Of a DNA stretch of 64,000 bases, positions 1-11,000 are shown in pieces. The translations under genes were made by a program, and so were the position numbers. The number at the start of each line of letters is the position of its first letter. The first letter of the stretch is position 1. The stretch spans positions 525,158,861 through 525,222,860 of the forward strand of contig OX336390.1 of assembly GCA_946902985.2 (NCBI GenBank). The letters run 5' to 3'. The stretch is from Meconema thalassinum. Its lineage: Eukaryota; Arthropoda; Insecta; Orthoptera; Tettigoniidae. The notes beneath the pieces were generated by a model. It saw only the letters and a list, made by a program, of their open reading frames with translations, did no database searches and had not been told where the DNA came from.

Positions 1-1
1 G

Positions 2-289
2 AGACCGGATGGTGGTAATCGATACAACACTCGATGGAGAAGACCACGAGATACTCAAGGAAGGTACCAGGAAAGAAGATATTATGGTAGAAACAACTAC
101 AATAATAGAGGGAATGTAGATACTCGTCAGTCCAATGAAGAGTTTAACAAGGAGACGAGGAAAAATTTGGAAGCAAGACACCAAGATAACTTGCAATTTG
201 TGGAGCAGAGGCCCAATGATCCAGGTCCATCGGGAACACAACAATCCCGGGGGAATGGTAATGAAAAAAAAACTTCGAATTCACAGTAG
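2..289 (+). CDS. Gag C-terminal fragment of Gypsy-like element E1 (partial at left edge)
   Basis: Open frame running in from the left edge and ending at TAG 287-289. It is rich in Arg, Asn, Tyr and Gly, the composition of a nucleic-acid-binding Gag tail, and it lacks a CCHC knuckle. The composition closely matches the Gag tail of element E3 (30495-32372, minus), so I place both in one lineage. Structural Gag proteins form the cytoplasmic retrotransposon particle. The end of the frame overlaps the protease frame by about 25 bases in a -1 relation, across a run of nine A residues at 264-272. The upstream part lies outside the window, so capsid motifs cannot be checked. Confidence 0.6.
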   Translation, partial: RPDGGNRYNTRWRRPRDTQGRYQERRYYGRNNYNNRGNVDTRQSNEEFNKETRKNLEARHQDNLQFVEQRPNDPGPSGTQQSRGNGNEKKTSNSQ

Positions 290-867
290 AAGATAGAATT
301 TTGAAGACTTTCACTTCCAGAATTATTAAATGGCAAGCAGAGGATGATGACTTAATTCAACAGAATGACGAACGAAAAGAAATGGGTACCAGAATTAGAA
401 TGCCAATCATATCATGCGAAGTATTCGGTATGCCTGTCGATACTTTGATCGATACTGGGGCTATGCTTTGTCTGGTGAGTGAGAAGCTTTATATTCTGTG
501 GAAGCTCAAAGAGAATTTAGAAGAGATTCCAGTATCAGGAATTAAGATCCAAGGAATAATACCCAATAAAATATCTCTGTGTAAAACACAATTATACTTA
601 TGTATTACGATTGGAGGACATGATTTCCGACATGTATTTGTTGTAATGAAGGACATGGCTTTTGACATGATATTGGGAGCAGATTTCATTCAGAAATATC
701 AAGCAGTGATAGATATGAAGACAGAGACGATCAGATTCAAGAATACCGAAGAGATTAACTTCGAGGGAAAAGAAGAGGAAGACATCGAGGGAGATGCTCA
801 ATGGTCTCTGATTTTTCATGAAGCTGAAGGAAGAGGAGTCAAGCTGAGAAGAGAGAGCGCAGAGTGA
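265..867 (+). CDS. Retropepsin (aspartic protease) region of E1 pol, truncated
   Basis: The frame is open from 265; the first ATG-like starts lie well inside, so expression by -1 frameshift from Gag is the simplest model. The translation contains the retropepsin active site DTGA after a hydrophobic strand, and about 80 residues later the second conserved segment (M-I-L-G-A-D-F). Both hallmarks of a single-domain retroviral-type protease are therefore present; it would cleave the Gag-Pol polyprotein as a dimer. After the protease the frame becomes acidic and then stops at 865-867, where integrase C-terminal sequence begins in another frame. Reverse transcriptase, RNase H and the integrase core are absent, so this is an internally deleted, non-autonomous copy. 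Confidence 0.7.
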   Translation, partial: KKNFEFTVEDRILKTFTSRIIKWQAEDDDLIQQNDERKEMGTRIRMPIISCEVFGMPVDTLIDTGAMLCLVSEKLYILWKLKENLEEIPVSGIKIQGIIPNKISLCKTQLYLCITIGGHDFRHVFVVMKDMAFDMILGADFIQKYQAVIDMKTETIRFKNTEEINFEGKEEEDIEGDAQWSLIFHEAEGRGVKLRRESAE

Positions 868-1106
868 GAGGAAAGCGTTTTCGCAGACCCTTGCGCGTAG
901 GAACTCTTGTTTTAGTGAAAAGACCTACACCCTCTGACGTGCAAAATCGAGTGTACTCGAAATTTGCAAGCCTTTACACTGGACCCTACCGTATTGTGGA
1001 AGTAAACAATAATGGAAGCTATGAAGTAGCCAATACACGAACTGGTAACATCGTGGGAACTTACAATGCATCGAATTTGAAGATCTATTATTCAAGAACC
1101 AGATGA
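840..1106 (+). pseudogene. Integrase C-terminal domain remnant of E1
   Basis: A basic segment is followed by V-G-T-L-V-L-V-K and G-P-Y-R-I-V, then a short NGSYEV strand: the GPY/F-type small barrel found at the C-terminus of Metaviridae integrases. It aligns by eye with the E3 remnant at 29872-30399 (VRGK, ELVLIKKP, GPFSIV, YNISNLKLY). Homology begins around 840, before the reading frame normally listed from 864, so the deletion junction lies near 835. No HHCC finger or DDE core is present. The TGA-type stop follows at 1104-1106. It is non-functional as an integrase. Confidence 0.6.
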
Positions 1107-4100
1107 TTTAATGTGTAGATAGGAAAAATAAAAATTTTTTCAATTTTTATTTTTTGCTAGGTGTGGGGTGGACGTGCCCAACTCTAGGAATGGGTATTCC
1201 GAGTTTCAGACACCTAGATATCAAGGGAAAGGCTGTAGCCGCTTTTGAAAGTTCAGATATTTGAATATCGCGCTACATTGCTTCTCGAAGCATTTCGAAG
1301 GATTTTACCGATAGTTGGATGTCAAGTGACGTAGCGAGTAACAGCAGAGGTGGAGGCTATTTATTGATTAAATAGTTAACTACGGAGTAGAGACTTGAGA
1401 CTGGGATCAGATTACTGGCACGGCCAAATGAAAGAGAATGCAATTAGTATCAAGTAAATCGGACCAGGGATTCAAGAGATATGAGGATTTCCAGATATCA
1501 GGCGATGACGCGTGGCCCTGAGCGTTTTGAATAAAAGCCAGCTGGAGCAGGCATGGGTAGCTCATTCAAACACAAGCACTTGGCAAGCAAGTTGCGTCTA
1601 CGCTGAGCCAAGGCACATGGTTGCCGAATCTACGCAGAAGTTCTTTTCAAATCGTGATAGTCACGAGAAGTGCTGCGCAAACGAGTTGGAACTTAGTAAG
1701 TTTCTGGTGAGGAGAATCACTGAGGTGATTGATTTCTACAGACATTGGTGGAAATATTTATATTTCCAAAAGGACATATGCTAGACTTTGTCTAGAAAAT
1801 AGTATTTTGTCACAGTCCAATAGTAACTTAATACTTGGATGTTTAAATCCATTTCAAGTCAGTTTTCATTTTTGTAACTAGTTAACCACTTCGATCTGTC
1901 AGTACATTGAAGACTAGTCTATAACGGTGGCGTTCACTAGTCTACGCAAGGGAAACTGCAAGTTGTCTAGCGCATGGCAGATGGTGATATTAATAAACCA
2001 TGCCTAGGGAACGATCTTCAGAACAGCCGTTAATTGCTTAGACTGTCAATGTTTTTCTTGTACTGATGAGATTACAGTGAGTTATGTTACAACTGACATA
2101 TTTAAGAAGAGATCACTTAGATCTGACCCTATTTCAACAAACTGTTATGGCTTTGATAGAAGCTCATATTAAAATGGAACCACAGTTTATTCAAACGTCG
2201 AAAGATACTACCACTATGTCTGACTAGACGAATTGTGGGTCTACAATGGCGGCCGATACAAGGATTATACGTGCTTGTCCGATAGGGCATGTCTATGGAT
2301 AAATCTGGTACAGACCAGGTTTACTACACTTCAAGACCATCAAGAAATGTAAGCCACATTTGAATTATATTATGCCTAGCTAATTGGAACAAACTATTTT
2401 TCTGCAGATGACCAACACATTTTTTTCGTCGTATTTAAAGCTTGTAATGATTTACGCAAGACTTGTTAGAGTTATTCTGAGCATTTTCAACACTCAGAAC
2501 AGTTTAGGATCGATGACCGAGCATTTCGAGCATTTATTTGAATATTTCATATTTTTGGGAAATCACGGTAATCAGCCGATGTAACTGTAAAAGTTAAATT
2601 TATTTTTGTTGAGGAATGGATATTTTTTCCATATTCGAAGGTTCGAACATGTGGATTCTCACATAATGAGATGATAATTAAACATATTTGAAATAATAAT
2701 AATAATAATAATAATAATCCACTAATAATAATAATAATAATTTTTCTAAATAATTCTTGGATATTATATTTTATAATAATCATATGTATTGAGAAAGAGC
2801 CTATGAAGTAGTTTAATCATTTCTAGTCTGGAACAGGAGATTTTCCGAAGGAGAGTGGTTAGCGCAAGCCCGCATTCAACCAACATTTCAGTTCTGGTTG
2901 AACAGTTGATATTTGCAATGAGTAAAGTATATTTTTCAGATAACACGGAGAGGCATGAAACGGGAAGCAATTGATAATTGTATCAAATAGGATATTTTTG
3001 TATTTATATAAAATCATGACGTAAATACACTCGAAAGTGAAATAAAGCTTTTCATAAGTATGGTAAATTCACGGGTTGAACTGAATGGTAAAATAAAATA
3101 AACTTGTAAGTTTATTAATCTTCCAGTGTTGATAACAAGCAGAGGCTTGATTTATTGTATAAATTTTGGGAAGAAAATTTATGTGTGTGGAGTAGTTGAA
3201 ATGCCATTCCCAGGTGCGCATGTTAAGTCGCAGGAATGAAGAGGTTTTTTCGAGCATCAATCAAATAGCAGGTTCGATGGCTCAGGTTTATAGTAGGAGT
3301 ATTGGAGCCACACATTTCGTCGTATGAATAACCCGAAGGTTATTTCTTGGAAACCATCAGTTCTTGTTTCAACCTTGTTTTCGAATTCCATTTAGACTTT
3401 GATTTTGCTAGAACCCGGATTAGTCATGATAGTAGTTTATTCTTCTTCAGAGGAAGACCTTTGCCGTTGTTTTTGTAATATTGTGTTCTTACACAAATAA
3501 TAGAATGGGCCACTGCCAATTAAAAATAATTCTTTAACCACGAATAATTTGAAGGATATTTTCAATCCTAGTGCCATGAACTAAATGAATTCATTATAAA
3601 ACTACAATTCTAATTTCCGCATTCTGTCGAAGAATTGCAAGTTGTAAAAATTGCTAAGAATGGCCATGAATATAAATATTTTCACATTGTTTCCAAGTGG
3701 AAAATCTAATAGTTGAATGGTTCAACCATTTATTGATCAAGTTGATGATTCAGAAATCATATATTTTGTTTGGAACTTAAAGTTCATAATCGAGTCACTT
3801 CTCGAATGTTTAATGTCAGAGGAACAATTAATTGTTGTTGTGCTTCGCACAGTTCTTCGATGCTATGCTCAATGGTCAAATACTTTTCAGATGTTATTAA
3901 TATGTGTTAATAATTTGTGTTGCTTCGATGATGATAATATTTTCAACGATATATTTTTGAAAACTGGAAAACAAATGAAAGTCTAAGAAATTCTATAAAC
4001 ATTTATTCTACGAGTGTTAATATCATGTAAATAGTCAAACAGTGATCAACGTTATTTCCAGTATGGACAATTAATTTTGAACTGGAATTAAATATTAATA

Positions 4101-4480
4101 ATTTTGGAACACAGTCCACAGGACTATTAATCGGACTTGTGTTTCCAGAAAGATTGTCAAATGTGTTTGGAAAATTTCTGTATATTGTGTGTAAATAAGG
4201 GTGTGGATCGCCACACGTGGAGTGATGCTGCTTTGAGCATCTTTGCAGTCAGATTTTAACTTTAAAATAAACTGAGATAATTTTACCAGATGTGTTTCAC
4301 CCAATTAAATCTCCTTCTATCCTTATTGTTGCATTGAGCCAAAAATCAGTAAAGCATGTTTATAAATTTGATGTCGTTTTTGCGATTTGCTTTAACCCAT
4401 CTGGCGCTCCGGGATATTTTGACTCTCGTGCTGACTGATTATTGGTAAAATGCATATGTGGTCGTGCGGACTCCGGTCTA
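1107..4480. other. Gene-free AT-rich stretch; possible long 3' LTR of E1
   Basis: No coding region I can support. A guanine-rich run around 1161-1172 follows the integrase remnant and could be a polypurine tract, in which case a long LTR would fill part of this stretch (E3 has 2.65-kb LTRs). An AATAAA lies near 4265. The partner LTR is outside the window, so this cannot be tested here. An AAT microsatellite sits at 2692-2742. The AT stem at about 1121-1157 is a simple inverted A/T run. Confidence 0.3.
2692..2742. repeat. (AAT)n microsatellite, interrupted
   Basis: Two runs of AAT units separated by a short CCACT interruption. Confidence 0.9.
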
Positions 4481-5285
4481 AACGGGCACAGTATAGTACC
4501 CGACATTCTACATTAATTTGGAGTAACTTATGTACGTCAGTGCTTACCAACATGATTCTAAGCCTGCTTATAGGACCAAATTTAAATACATGTAACTTCT
4601 ATACTATCAGTTGGATTTCAACCAAATTTCGTATGTGCTATGTGTACCATAACAGAATGACTGTAAGTATTGTTAAGAGCAATCAGGGCTGCCAACTGTT
4701 AATAAATGCTGTCTATAATTTTTTTAACCTAATATCAATATATCAGAAAGTATGCAAGCCAACAGCTCTATACTTTGCACACGTATAGCACCTGACATTG
4801 TAGATTAATTTGGAGTAATTAATACAAGGCAGTGCTGCCAACATGATTCTATGCCTGCTGATATGTCCAATTTTAAAATACATGTAACTTCAATACTAAC
4901 AAATGGATTTCATCCAAAATTGGCACAACAAGAGATCATAATATTTCAGATTATTTCTGACCAATGCATGCATGACATTGTTCCCAACCTGATTTTAGGC
5001 GCACTGATAGATCCAATGTCTAACTGCATGTAACGTCCATGCTATCCATTTGACTTCAACCAAATATTGTATTCTGTACCTTAAGAGATGGAACTAACAA
5101 TATATTCAGTCACCAGGGCTGCCAACTGTAGTGCTCTATTAGGCTACAGGTGTATTTCGAAATAATTAGAAATTTCGATATTACTAACTTAATTTCGCTA
5201 TTTTTCTAGATAGGTCTATATAGATTGGCATGAATCTTAAATTTTAAGAAAAGTAGGCTCTTTAGTTCGTCACGGAACTTCTTGT
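4480..5285 (+). mobile_element. HINE-like repeat, family C, copy 1 (5' truncated)
   Basis: Contains units with 'ATTTGGAGTAA', 'TGCCAACATGATTCTA' and 'GGGCTGCCAACTG' that recur in copy 2 directly downstream. Its 3' end shows the family hallmark: AAGTAGGCT followed by the small hairpin AGTTC-loop-GAACT and CTTGTT, at about 5251-5285. The 5' end with AGCCTACTTT is not found, so this copy is truncated. It abuts copy 2 without spacer. Classification as a Helentron-associated (HINE/DINE-like) element is inferred from architecture; no Rep/helicase is encoded. Confidence 0.5.
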
Positions 5286-6720
5286 TAGCCTACTTTTCAC
5301 ACTTTGCAAAAATGAGGAAAAAGTAGACTTATGAGATCGATCCAGAAAAATATGTCTGTCTGTCTGTCCTTCTGTCTGGCTGGCTGGCTGGCTGTGTGTG
5401 TGGGTGTGTGTGTGTGTCCCCTATCAACTCCTAAACGGCTGCAGCAATCGAAACCAAATTTAGTATGAGTAAAGATGTATACCGGAATATCTCAAGCCCA
5501 TATTTGAAAAAGATGTCAGTGCTACCAACTGCTAAAAAACGCACTAGAAATTTGAGCTCCATGTTGGATATTATGGAAGGTATATATGGAAGCTATTCCA
5601 AAATTGGCACACATGTAGATAATACTATTTCAGTATAATTTCCAGGAGGCCATACATGACAGTGTTGCCAAAATAATGTTAAGCCTTCTGATAGGTCCAA
5701 TTTTTAAATGCATATAACTTCTACACTATCAATTGGATTTCAACCAAATTTTGTATGTAATATGTGCTCATAAGCTGGTATGACTGAGCGTATTATTAAG
5801 AGCCGCCAGAGCTGCCAACTGTTAATAATTGCTCTCTCTATTTTTTTAAATCCAAATTCCAATATATCAGAAAGTATCCAAGCCGTCAGCTTTAAACTAT
5901 GCACTCGTATAGTACCTGACATTTTACATTAATTTGGAGTATCTTATATACGTCAGTTCTTCCAACATGATTCTAAGCCTGCTGATAGGACCAATTTTTA
6001 AATACATGTAACTTCTATACTGCCAGTTGGATTTCAACCAAATTTCGTATGTGCTATATGTAACATAACAGATATGACTATAAGTATTCTTAAGAGCAAT
6101 TAGGGCTGCCAACTGTTAATAAATGGTGTCTATATGTTTTTATCCTAATATCAATATATCAGAAAGTATGCAAGCCAACAGGTCTATACTTTGCATACGT
6201 ATAGCAACTGACATTCTAGATTAATTTGGAGTAATTAATATAAGTCAGTGATGCCAACATGATTCTATGCCTGATGATAGCTCCAATTTTAAAATACATG
6301 TAACTTCTATACTAACAAATGGATTTCATCCAAAATTGGCACAAAAAGATATCATAATATTTCCGATTATTTCTGACCAGCACACGCATGACATTGTTGC
6401 CAACGTGCTTTTACATGTGCTGATAGATCCAATGTCTAACTCCATATAACGTCCTTTGGACTTCAACCACATTTTGTATTCTGTACCTTAAGAGATGGAA
6501 TTAAGAATATATTCAGTCACCATGGCTGCCAACTGTATTGCTCTATTAGGCTACATTATGCCTAGTATACAGTATTTCGAACTAATTAAGACATTCCGAT
6601 ATTACGAACTTAATTTCGTCATTATTCTAGATAGGTCCATATACTGTAGATTAATCATTGGCATGAATCTTAATTTTAAGAAAAGTAGGCTCTTTAGTTC
6701 GTCAAGGAACTACTTGTTCA
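5284..6720 (+). mobile_element. HINE-like repeat, family C, copy 2 (both ends present)
   Basis: Starts TTAGCCTACTTTTC, followed by its complement AAAAGTAGACTTATGAGATC (a short hairpin), then a TGTC/TGGC/TG microsatellite (5350-5420), then unit repeats shared with copy 1. It ends near 6681-6720 with AAGTAGGCT, the AGTTC-loop-GAACT hairpin and ACTTGTT. The AGCCTACT at the start and AGTAGGCT near the end are subterminal inverted repeats. This layout matches published descriptions of Helentron-derived non-autonomous elements. Short open frames inside are not genes. Confidence 0.55.
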
Positions 6721-7140
6721 TAATATTAAGGGCTGAAAGTTTGTATATTCCATTATGAGGAAATTTAAACATAATAATAATGTTCCTATCACATGTCATT
6801 AACTTACATTATTTTATTTTCAAAATAAATTTCGCTTCTGTCTGTTCGGTAGTCAGCCATGGAGGCTGGTCGGATCCTCAAAAAGTACCACCGTAGGTTA
6901 TTTGGGTAGGAACCCACTAAAACCAAGGGGGCGCTATATTGAGGCGTACTAGGCAAGGTGAGGAGTGAGGTAGTTTGCCATTGCTTTCCTCACTGAGCTA
7001 GTAGCCTTCAGCAGTACCAACCCTATGAGAAGTACCTTTCACAATATCCACAGACACTCGATGTGCTCTGAATTCTATTACTTAACACCACTCATACCTT
7101 AGTAGCTTCTATATAATCACAGCCATGAATGAGACTAAGA
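6721..7140. other. Non-coding; possible dispersed repeat around 6850-7080
   Basis: No coding region. The 6860-7080 part ('GGCAAGGTGAGGAGTGAGG' and following CT-rich text) has the GC-rich look of an arthropod interspersed repeat, but I see no second copy in the window to prove it. Confidence 0.25.
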
Positions 7141-7142
7141 CA

Positions 7143-7297
7143 TCGGTGGCGTAGTTGGTAGCATGCTGAACTGCTGTGCCCAAGATAGCGGGTTCAAACC
7201 CGGCCGAAGTCGTAGGATTTTTAAGAGCGAAAAATCCTTCAGTATGCCTTCCTTCGGAGGAGAAGTAAAGCCGGCGATCCCATGTCATAGATTTATG
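7143..7297 (+). mobile_element. tRNA-derived SINE (family I), 5' part, split by E2
   Basis: Shows a tRNA-like head: box A-like TGGCGTAGTTGG at about 7146 and a canonical box B GGTTCAAACCC at about 7191, followed by a non-tRNA body (CCTTCCTTCGGAGGAGAAG). The same head and body occur at 21249, 56325 (plus) and at 15590, 22140 (minus). The body is interrupted at 7298 by LTR element E2 and resumes at 13801. Confidence 0.75.
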
Positions 7298-7301
7298 GTA
7301 T
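7298..7301. repeat. Target-site duplication of E2 (left), GTAT
   Basis: GTAT immediately before the LTR start TGTTACG; the identical GTAT follows the other LTR at 13797-13800. Joining the flanks at GTAT restores the SINE body seen in the other copies. Confidence 0.9.
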
Positions 7302-7989
7302 TGTTACGTGCCACCCCCTAGTGGCACTTTTGTTAACTGGATTACGGTAGGGGTACAAAGCACAACACCAATTACTGCTTAAGGAAATAATTAACTTTAT
7401 TGCGGCCAAAAAAATTACACTACTCATCAGCAATTACAGACAATAGGAACCTTTCTCCAGTTTCCTTGAGTCTCTTGCTTGCGGAGAGCTCTTGCCCTTT
7501 TCACTTGTCAACAAACCACAGAAGTTAATCCGTCCTAATGAGTCCGGTGGCCTTGGCAGAAGCTACCTGCCCCTCTTCCAGGTACAAAAAATACAGTTAC
7601 TTACGAGCACTTGATGTACGCTGTTCACAAGCTGGGAGAAACAATGTCACAGGATTTCGTAACTCGCACAGCACTTCGTCACCACACTTCTGTCGCACAA
7701 GATAATCGCTCGCACTAGCTCGTAAAACACAACAACAACAACTGCTTCACGGGTCACTCTTATATAGCCGGCCGGTGACTCAATAAATGCTTCTAGATCC
7801 ATCCAGAGTCCACGGCTTCTCGAGGTTTCCAGCGCTGGTCCAGTCACGAATGTTCTGGACTATCCCTTTGTCTGTAGTAGCCCTGTTGCATAAGGCGCGC
7901 GCAATACGGGAGGCGGCCACAGCCCAGCCCAGCCCTGGGGCAGTTGTGACTCATGCGGCGAGTGATGACACAAACTCACAGCCGTAACA
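7302..7989 (-). repeat. 3' LTR of E2
   Basis: 688 bp. Read on the minus strand it carries a TATA-like TATATAAG (complement at 7759-7766) and an AATAAA polyadenylation signal (complement within 7386-7402), the usual U3-R-U5 signals. The polypurine tract lies immediately beyond it at about 7990-8005. Confidence 0.95.
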
Positions 7990-8005
7990 CCACCCCCTTT
8001 CTAAA
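7990..8005 (-). promoter_or_regulatory. Polypurine tract of E2
   Basis: On the minus strand this reads AGAAAGGGGGTGG directly abutting the 3' LTR TGTTACGG. It would prime plus-strand DNA synthesis. Confidence 0.8.
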
Positions 8006-8026
8006 AAGGCTGATCGTCCCGATCAA

Positions 8027-11000
8027 TCATTGGTCCGTCTGTGTCCCGCCGTAGGCTGCCAGGCGATCTCGATGCACGATCTTCATCTTCGCCCTCGGGT
8101 TCCGCTGGATCCTGTAGACGACATCGTTGATCCGTTTCACGACTCGGCACGGGCCCTCCCAGGACTTCTGAAGTTTGGGTGACAGGCCTTTCTTCCGTAA
8201 TGGGTTGAAGAGCCAGACCAGGTCGTCCTCGTGGAATCCGCCGGCATCCGTCTGCTGGTCGTATCGGGTCTTCATTCGGTCGGTCTCGATCCGCAGTTTC
8301 CTCCTCGCGAACGCGTGCACGTCCTCCAGTTGGTCGACCAGTTCTTGACAATACTGGCTTACCGGGATCGGATCATTCCCAGGTCGGCCGAAGGCAAGAT
8401 AGACAGGTAGACGGAGCTCCCTCCCAAACATGGCCCGGGCTGGTGTGCACCCGGTGGCTTCATGCACAGCGGCGCGGTAGGCCAGGAGAAATAGTGGAAG
8501 ATGTTTGTCCCAATCCCTCTGGTGCTCGCTGACGACTATTCGGAGATGGTTCTCGATGGTGCGATTGAATCGCTCTACCATCCCGTCGGACTGAGGGTGT
8601 AGCGGCGTCGTCCTTGTCTTCCGGATTCCCAGCAGCTGGCATAGGTTCTGGAACACCTGCGACTCGAAGTTCCTCCCTTGGTCGGAGTGCAGCTCGGGGG
8701 GTACTCCGTACCGGCTGACGAATTCTTTCACCAGGGTCTCTGCAATCGTCGCGGCTTCCTGGTTAGGGAGCGCATACGCCTCCGGCCATTTGGTAAAGTA
8801 GTCGCTGACGACTAATATGTAGCGGTTCCCTGCCTCGCTTAACGGGAATGGCCCAGCAACATCGATGGTCACTCTCTCCATGGGGCCGCCCACGTTGTAG
8901 GTCTTCAGTGGACCCCGTCGTCTTCGTCCTGGGCCCTTGCTGGCTGCGCAATCGTGGCACCTCGCACAGTGGTTCTCCACGTCTGTTCGGCATCCGATCC
9001 AGTAGAACCGCTCTCTCAGCTTCTCCAGGGTCTTCTTTATCCCTAGGTGTCCACCAGATGATCCTCCATGAACTTCCTTCAGGACTTCCTTCGTCATAAC
9101 CTTTGGAACGACGACTTGTTCCCGAGATGTCTTCCCATCGGTGCTCTCCCAGGTACGGCAGATGAGGCCATCCCTTACAATCAGCGAGTCCCACTGCGCC
9201 CAGTAGGACTTAAACTTTGGGCTGCAGTCACTCACAATGTTCCACCCGGGTCTGGGGACACAGGCCCTCTTCCATTCGGCTATCAGTCCCAGGTCATCAT
9301 CTTCTGCTTGTGCCCGCGTGAAAGATTCGCGGCTCCAGCTCCCTTGAATTTCCACGGTAGTCCTTCGGCACTGTATCCCGGTGTTCTCCTCCCTCCTAGT
9401 ACAGAAGGTGCAGTCTTCGGGGCACGGTCGTCGTGACAGGGCGTCGGCGTTAGAATGCAGTTGGCCTTTCCTGTGCTGCATCTCAAAGTTATACTGTTGA
9501 AGCCTCTCTAACCACCGCGCGAGTTGACCCTCGGGCTGCTTGAAGTTCAGGAGCCACCGCAGGGATGCATGGTCGGTCCTGATGAGAAATTCTTGCCCGT
9601 ACAGGTACTTGTGGAAGTGTTCAATGGTCTTCACGATGGCGAGCAGCTCCTTCCTGGTGACGCAGTAGTTCCTTTCTGGCTTTGACAAGGCCTTGCTGAA
9701 GTAGGCCACTACTCTCTCCTCGCCGTCCACTACCTGCGACAGGATTCCCCCTATGCCAAAGTCGCTGGCATCGGTATCGACGATGAACCTTGTTCCAGGT
9801 CTGGGGTAGGCCAGAATAGGCGCGGTGCACAGAGCCTGCTTGAGTTGCTCGAAGGCATTGTGGCATTCTGCTGTCCACGTGAAGAGTTGGTCCTTCTCAG
9901 TCAGTCGATGTAAAGGTTTGGCGATGTCGGCGAATCCTCTCACGAAGCGACGATAATAAGTGCAGAGTCCCAGGAAGCTTCGTAGTTGCGACTTGTCCTT
10001 CGGAACTGGCCACTCCCTCACAGCTGCGGTCTTCTCTGGGTCGGTGCGCACCCCTTCCTCGGAGACGATATGCCCAAGGTACTGGACCCGCTTCTGGAAG
10101 AGCTGACACTTCTTGGGGCTCAACTTCAGCTGGGCAGCCCGTAGCTTCAACAAGATCTCCTTCAGGTTGCTGTAGTGCTCCTCGAAGCTTCTCCCCAGAA
10201 CGATGACGTCGTCTAGGTAGACCAGGCAGGTCTTCCAGTGTAGTCCCCTCAGAATGGACTCCATTAGCCTTTCGAAGGTCGCAGGGGCGTTGCACAGACC
10301 GAATGGCATGACGGTGAACTGCCAGAGCCCGCTGCCCACAGAGAACGCCGTTTTCTCGCGGTCCTTAGGGTGGACCTCCACCTGCCAGTAGCCACTCTTC
10401 AAATCCAAGGTGGAGAACCATCTTGACCCTGATATGGTGTCCAGCGTGTCGTCGATCCGGGGTAGAGGGTAGCTGTCCTTCTTCGTGACGTCGTTCACCC
10501 GCCTGTAGTCCACGCAGAACCTGGTGGAACCGTCCTTCTTCTTCACAAGCACGACCGGAGAACTCCAAGGACTATGTGATGGCTCGATCACCCCTTGCTC
10601 CTTCATCTCTTCTACCATCCGGTCGACTTCGGCTTGCTTGGCGAGCGGGACACGTCGGAATGGGGCCCTAATCGGTGCGCTGTCCCCAACGTCGATTCTG
10701 TGCTGGACCAAGCTTGTCCTGCCGAAGTCTTTGCTCCCCACGGAGAAGACATCCTGGAATTCGCGTAGCAGGTCCTGAAGTTGGCGTGATTGTTCCTCGT
10801 CTAAATGGTCCTGGGATCCTTGGTACAGCTTCTGTAGTTCTTCTGGCAGTGTGCGTCTTCTTCGGTTGTCCGTCTGCAGGTGTCCGTCCGTCGTGTCGGT
10901 GATGCGGGCAATCCAGGTAACGGGCTCGCAGACTCCTAGGTTGGTGTCCCGGTGAACCGTAATGTCGTAGTCGTTCAGGTTGGACAGGCGGACGTACGGC

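Noticed and set aside
7146..7215. Functional tRNA genes at the box A/box B pairs (also 19445, 21249, 26765, 56325)
   Set aside because: Acceptor stems do not pair and each is followed by a shared non-tRNA body; these are SINE heads.
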